DNA of 5,845 bases from the NCBI GenBank assembly GCA_030830245.1, contig JAURNJ010000134.1, positions 1-5,845 on the forward strand, written 5' to 3'. A program made the position numbers and the translations under genes. Position 1 is the first letter of the stretch; every line of letters begins with the position of its first letter. Origin of the DNA: Novosphingobium sp. Its GTDB lineage: Bacteria; Pseudomonadota; Alphaproteobacteria; Sphingomonadales; Sphingomonadaceae. Shown in pieces: positions 4,068 to 5,845 of this stretch. Under the pieces are notes generated by a model that did not search any database, was not told where the DNA came from, and saw only the letters and a list, made by a program, of their open reading frames with translations.

Positions 4068-5845
4068 TTAGGCTGCCGGGGCGGTCTCCTTGCGCAGTTC
4101 CAGCGCGCCCCAATCCGGATTGGCGAACATCTTCTGCAATTGCGGCCCATACCATGGCGCATTCACCTGCACCCGAGCATGGTCGTTGTTGACGTAGTAG
4201 TTCTTCTCCACCCCACCTTCGCTGGTCATCATGACGAGGTTCTGCGCTTCCCTGTCCAGTTCGGCGTTGAAGGCCTCATATCCCTTGCGCGTCACTTCGA
4301 TGCTGGAGGCTCCCTCGCGCAGCAACTTCATCAGGCAGCGCCCGATGAAGGCGGACCAGATGGTGAACCATGTCGATTGCGCCGGGCCGCTCGAAACCGG
4401 CTGCGAATTCGGGCCGTACAGCATGAAAAGGTTGGGGAAACCGGGAACCATCTGGCCGAGGTAGGCGCGCGGCCCGTCGCCCGCCTCCCAGAACTGGTGC
4501 ACTTCCGTGCCGCCTCGCCCGTAAACCTGCGCTGGCCAAAGGTACTTGATCACGTCAAAGCCGGTGGCCGTGACGATGACGTCCAGCGGGTGCTCGGTGC
4601 CATCGGCGGTAACGATACCCTTCGCGGAGAACCGCTCGATAGGTTCAGTCACCAGGTCGCAGTCGTCGCGGGTGAGCGCGCGATACCAGCCGTTGTCGAC
4701 CACCGGACGGCGTGACATCGGCGCATAGTCCGGCAGCACGCGCTCGATAAGCGACCTGTCGCCACCGGTTTCGTGTTCGATGTAGGCCTTGAGTTCGTCT
4801 CGCATCGCGTCGCTGACCGGATTGACCTTGCCGCCCTTGGCCTGCCACTCGGGATCGACGCAGACCAGCGAATGGGTATCGAACAGAGGCGCACCCGCCA
4901 TGTAGCGCGCCCAGTTCCAGAAGCCGGGGAAATTGTCCATGAGCCAGTGGACCTCTGGCTCCATAGCCTGGCCGTACTTGTCGCGGGGCGAAATCCATTG
5001 CGGCGTGCGCTGGAAGACGCTGGTATGAGCGGCCTGCTGCGCGATCGCGGACACCATCTGGATGCCGGTCGAGCCGTTGCCGATCACGGCAACGCGTTTG
5101 CCTTCCAGTGAAAGGTCGGCGGGCCAGCGCGCCGGGTGAACGATTTCGCCCTCGAACTCGTCGCGTCCGGGAAAGTCCACGACCTTGGGATTGGCGAAAA
5201 GCCCCATCGCGGTGACGAGCGCGTTCGCTTCCATGCGCTCCGTGCCTCCGGGAGTCTCGACATCGAGCAACCATTTGCTGCGCGCTTCGTCGAAGCTGGC
5301 CTGCTTGAGCGCATGGTTGAAGCGGGTGTTGGCAAGCACACCGTATTTGCGAGAAACGTGGCTGATGTAGGCGCGCACTTCCTCGCCGCGCCCGAAATAC
5401 TGTTGCCAGCGCCATTCCTTCTCGAAGCTGAGCTCATAGGTCAGCGAGATCGTGTCGACGCGAATGTCGGGATAGCGGTTGATGTTCCAGGTTCCGCCCG
5501 GCTCGTCGCCCTTCTCGATGATGGTGTAAGGCACGCCAAGCAGCTGGCACTGCACCGCCATGACCACGCCGGAAAAGCCGCTGCCGACGATGATGACATT
5601 GAAATCCTCGGGGATTTCGGGCCTTTCGCCTTCCCATTGAGCGAAGAAGGGGAAATCCTTGAAGGCAAGCTGCTCCCTGCGCGCCTCGAATTCGAGATCG
5701 CCCATCTCCTCGCCGGTTGCCATGTTCATCAGGCGGCGAAGTTCAGCTTCGTCGGGTTCGGGAAGCTGTGCGGTGCTGGCATTGGCTTCAAGCCAGTCGA
5801 CCGCCTTCGCGATCAGGGCTTCGCGCTGCTCCGGGCTGAGCTTGG
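4068..5845 (-). CDS. Type I Baeyer-Villiger (FAD/NADPH) monooxygenase, HAPMO-like with N-terminal extension; 5' end outside window
   Basis: The frame is open from the right edge to TAA 4070-4068. It shows 591 residues of a flavoenzyme that inserts oxygen next to a ketone, giving an ester or lactone, using FAD, NADPH and O2. The ATG at 5729 is internal: 38 further codons upstream read in frame without a stop. Numbered from the first complete codon (5843): FAD-binding GSGFSG at 87-92; GGTWNINRYPD at 116-126 with Asp130; the Baeyer-Villiger fingerprint FEGEIVHPARWP at 230-241, an exact fit to FxGxxxHxxxW(P/D); NADPH-binding GNGSTG at 255-260; SRR with Arg379, the likely counterpart of the catalytic Arg337 of PAMO and Arg440 of HAPMO; and ATGFD followed by PGFPNLFMLYGPNS. 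The roughly 80-residue helical segment before the first Rossmann motif resembles the extension of 4-hydroxyacetophenone monooxygenase. By that comparison some 50-60 residues may be missing. One oddity is Asp after YP, where Gly is usual. Substrate unknown. Confidence 0.93.
   Translation of the reverse strand, partial: KLSPEQREALIAKAVDWLEANASTAQLPEPDEAELRRLMNMATGEEMGDLEFEARREQLAFKDFPFFAQWEGERPEIPEDFNVIIVGSGFSGVVMAVQCQLLGVPYTIIEKGDEPGGTWNINRYPDIRVDTISLTYELSFEKEWRWQQYFGRGEEVRAYISHVSRKYGVLANTRFNHALKQASFDEARSKWLLDVETPGGTERMEANALVTAMGLFANPKVVDFPGRDEFEGEIVHPARWPADLSLEGKRVAVIGNGSTGIQMVSAIAQQAAHTSVFQRTPQWISPRDKYGQAMEPEVHWLMDNFPGFWNWARYMAGAPLFDTHSLVCVDPEWQAKGGKVNPVSDAMRDELKAYIEHETGGDRSLIERVLPDYAPMSRRPVVDNGWYRALTRDDCDLVTEPIERFSAKGIVTADGTEHPLDVIVTATGFDVIKYLWPAQVYGRGGTEVHQFWEAGDGPRAYLGQMVPGFPNLFMLYGPNSQPVSSGPAQSTWFTIWSAFIGRCLMKLLREGASSIEVTRKGYEAFNAELDREAQNLVMMTSEGGVEKNYYVNNDHARVQVNAPWYGPQLQKMFANPDWGALELRKETAPAA

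Noticed and set aside
1..5845. tRNA, rRNA, CRISPR, insertion sequence or attachment site
   Set aside because: No cloverleaf, regular repeat-spacer pattern, transposase motif or paired terminal repeats were seen. Nearly all bases are accounted for by the six genes.

Overview
This is a GC-rich window with coding packed tightly on both strands. It holds six protein genes: two run off the window edges and four are complete. Dense coding, third-position G/C preference and the gene repertoire (several short-chain dehydrogenases, a luciferase-like oxidoreductase, a Baeyer-Villiger monooxygenase, and a type-1 periplasmic binding protein) suggest the accessory catabolic DNA of a proteobacterium. A Sphingomonadales-like alphaproteobacterium (Novosphingobium or Sphingobium type) is my best guess. 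That assignment is inference from style, not from a marker gene.

Layout, left to right. (1) 2-460 (+): C-terminal part of an ABC-type, branched-chain-amino-acid-like solute-binding protein. (2) A 100-odd base gap with a small hairpin and a 16-bp palindrome. (3) 578-1357 (+): classical NAD-type SDR, probably starting at TTG. (4) 1373-2131 (-): divergent NADP-type SDR with unusual active-site residues. It is translationally coupled through an ATGA overlap to (5) 2128-3189 (-): LuxA-like flavin-dependent oxidoreductase. (6) A 116-base divergent control region with a near-consensus sigma-70 promoter on the minus strand. Its -10 box is embedded in the palindromic cluster TAGTGATCACTATATAGT. (7) 3306-4058 (+): second classical NAD-type SDR. 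(8) 4068-5845 (-): type I Baeyer-Villiger monooxygenase with an N-terminal extension, open at the right edge, convergent with gene 7 across a 9-base gap that holds a hairpin.

Working together (inference): the set looks like part of a pathway for an alicyclic, terpenoid, steroid-like or aryl-ketone substrate. The binding protein would belong to an uptake system. The SDRs would interconvert alcohols and ketones, and the Baeyer-Villiger enzyme would turn a ketone into an ester or lactone. The luciferase-like enzyme could be a second oxygenase acting on a related intermediate. The divergent control region between genes 5 and 7 suggests the SDR and the flavoprotein operon are induced together by a regulator lying outside the window. 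I see no RNA gene, CRISPR array, insertion sequence or clearly new defence-type system. The most interesting element is the palindromic divergent control region.
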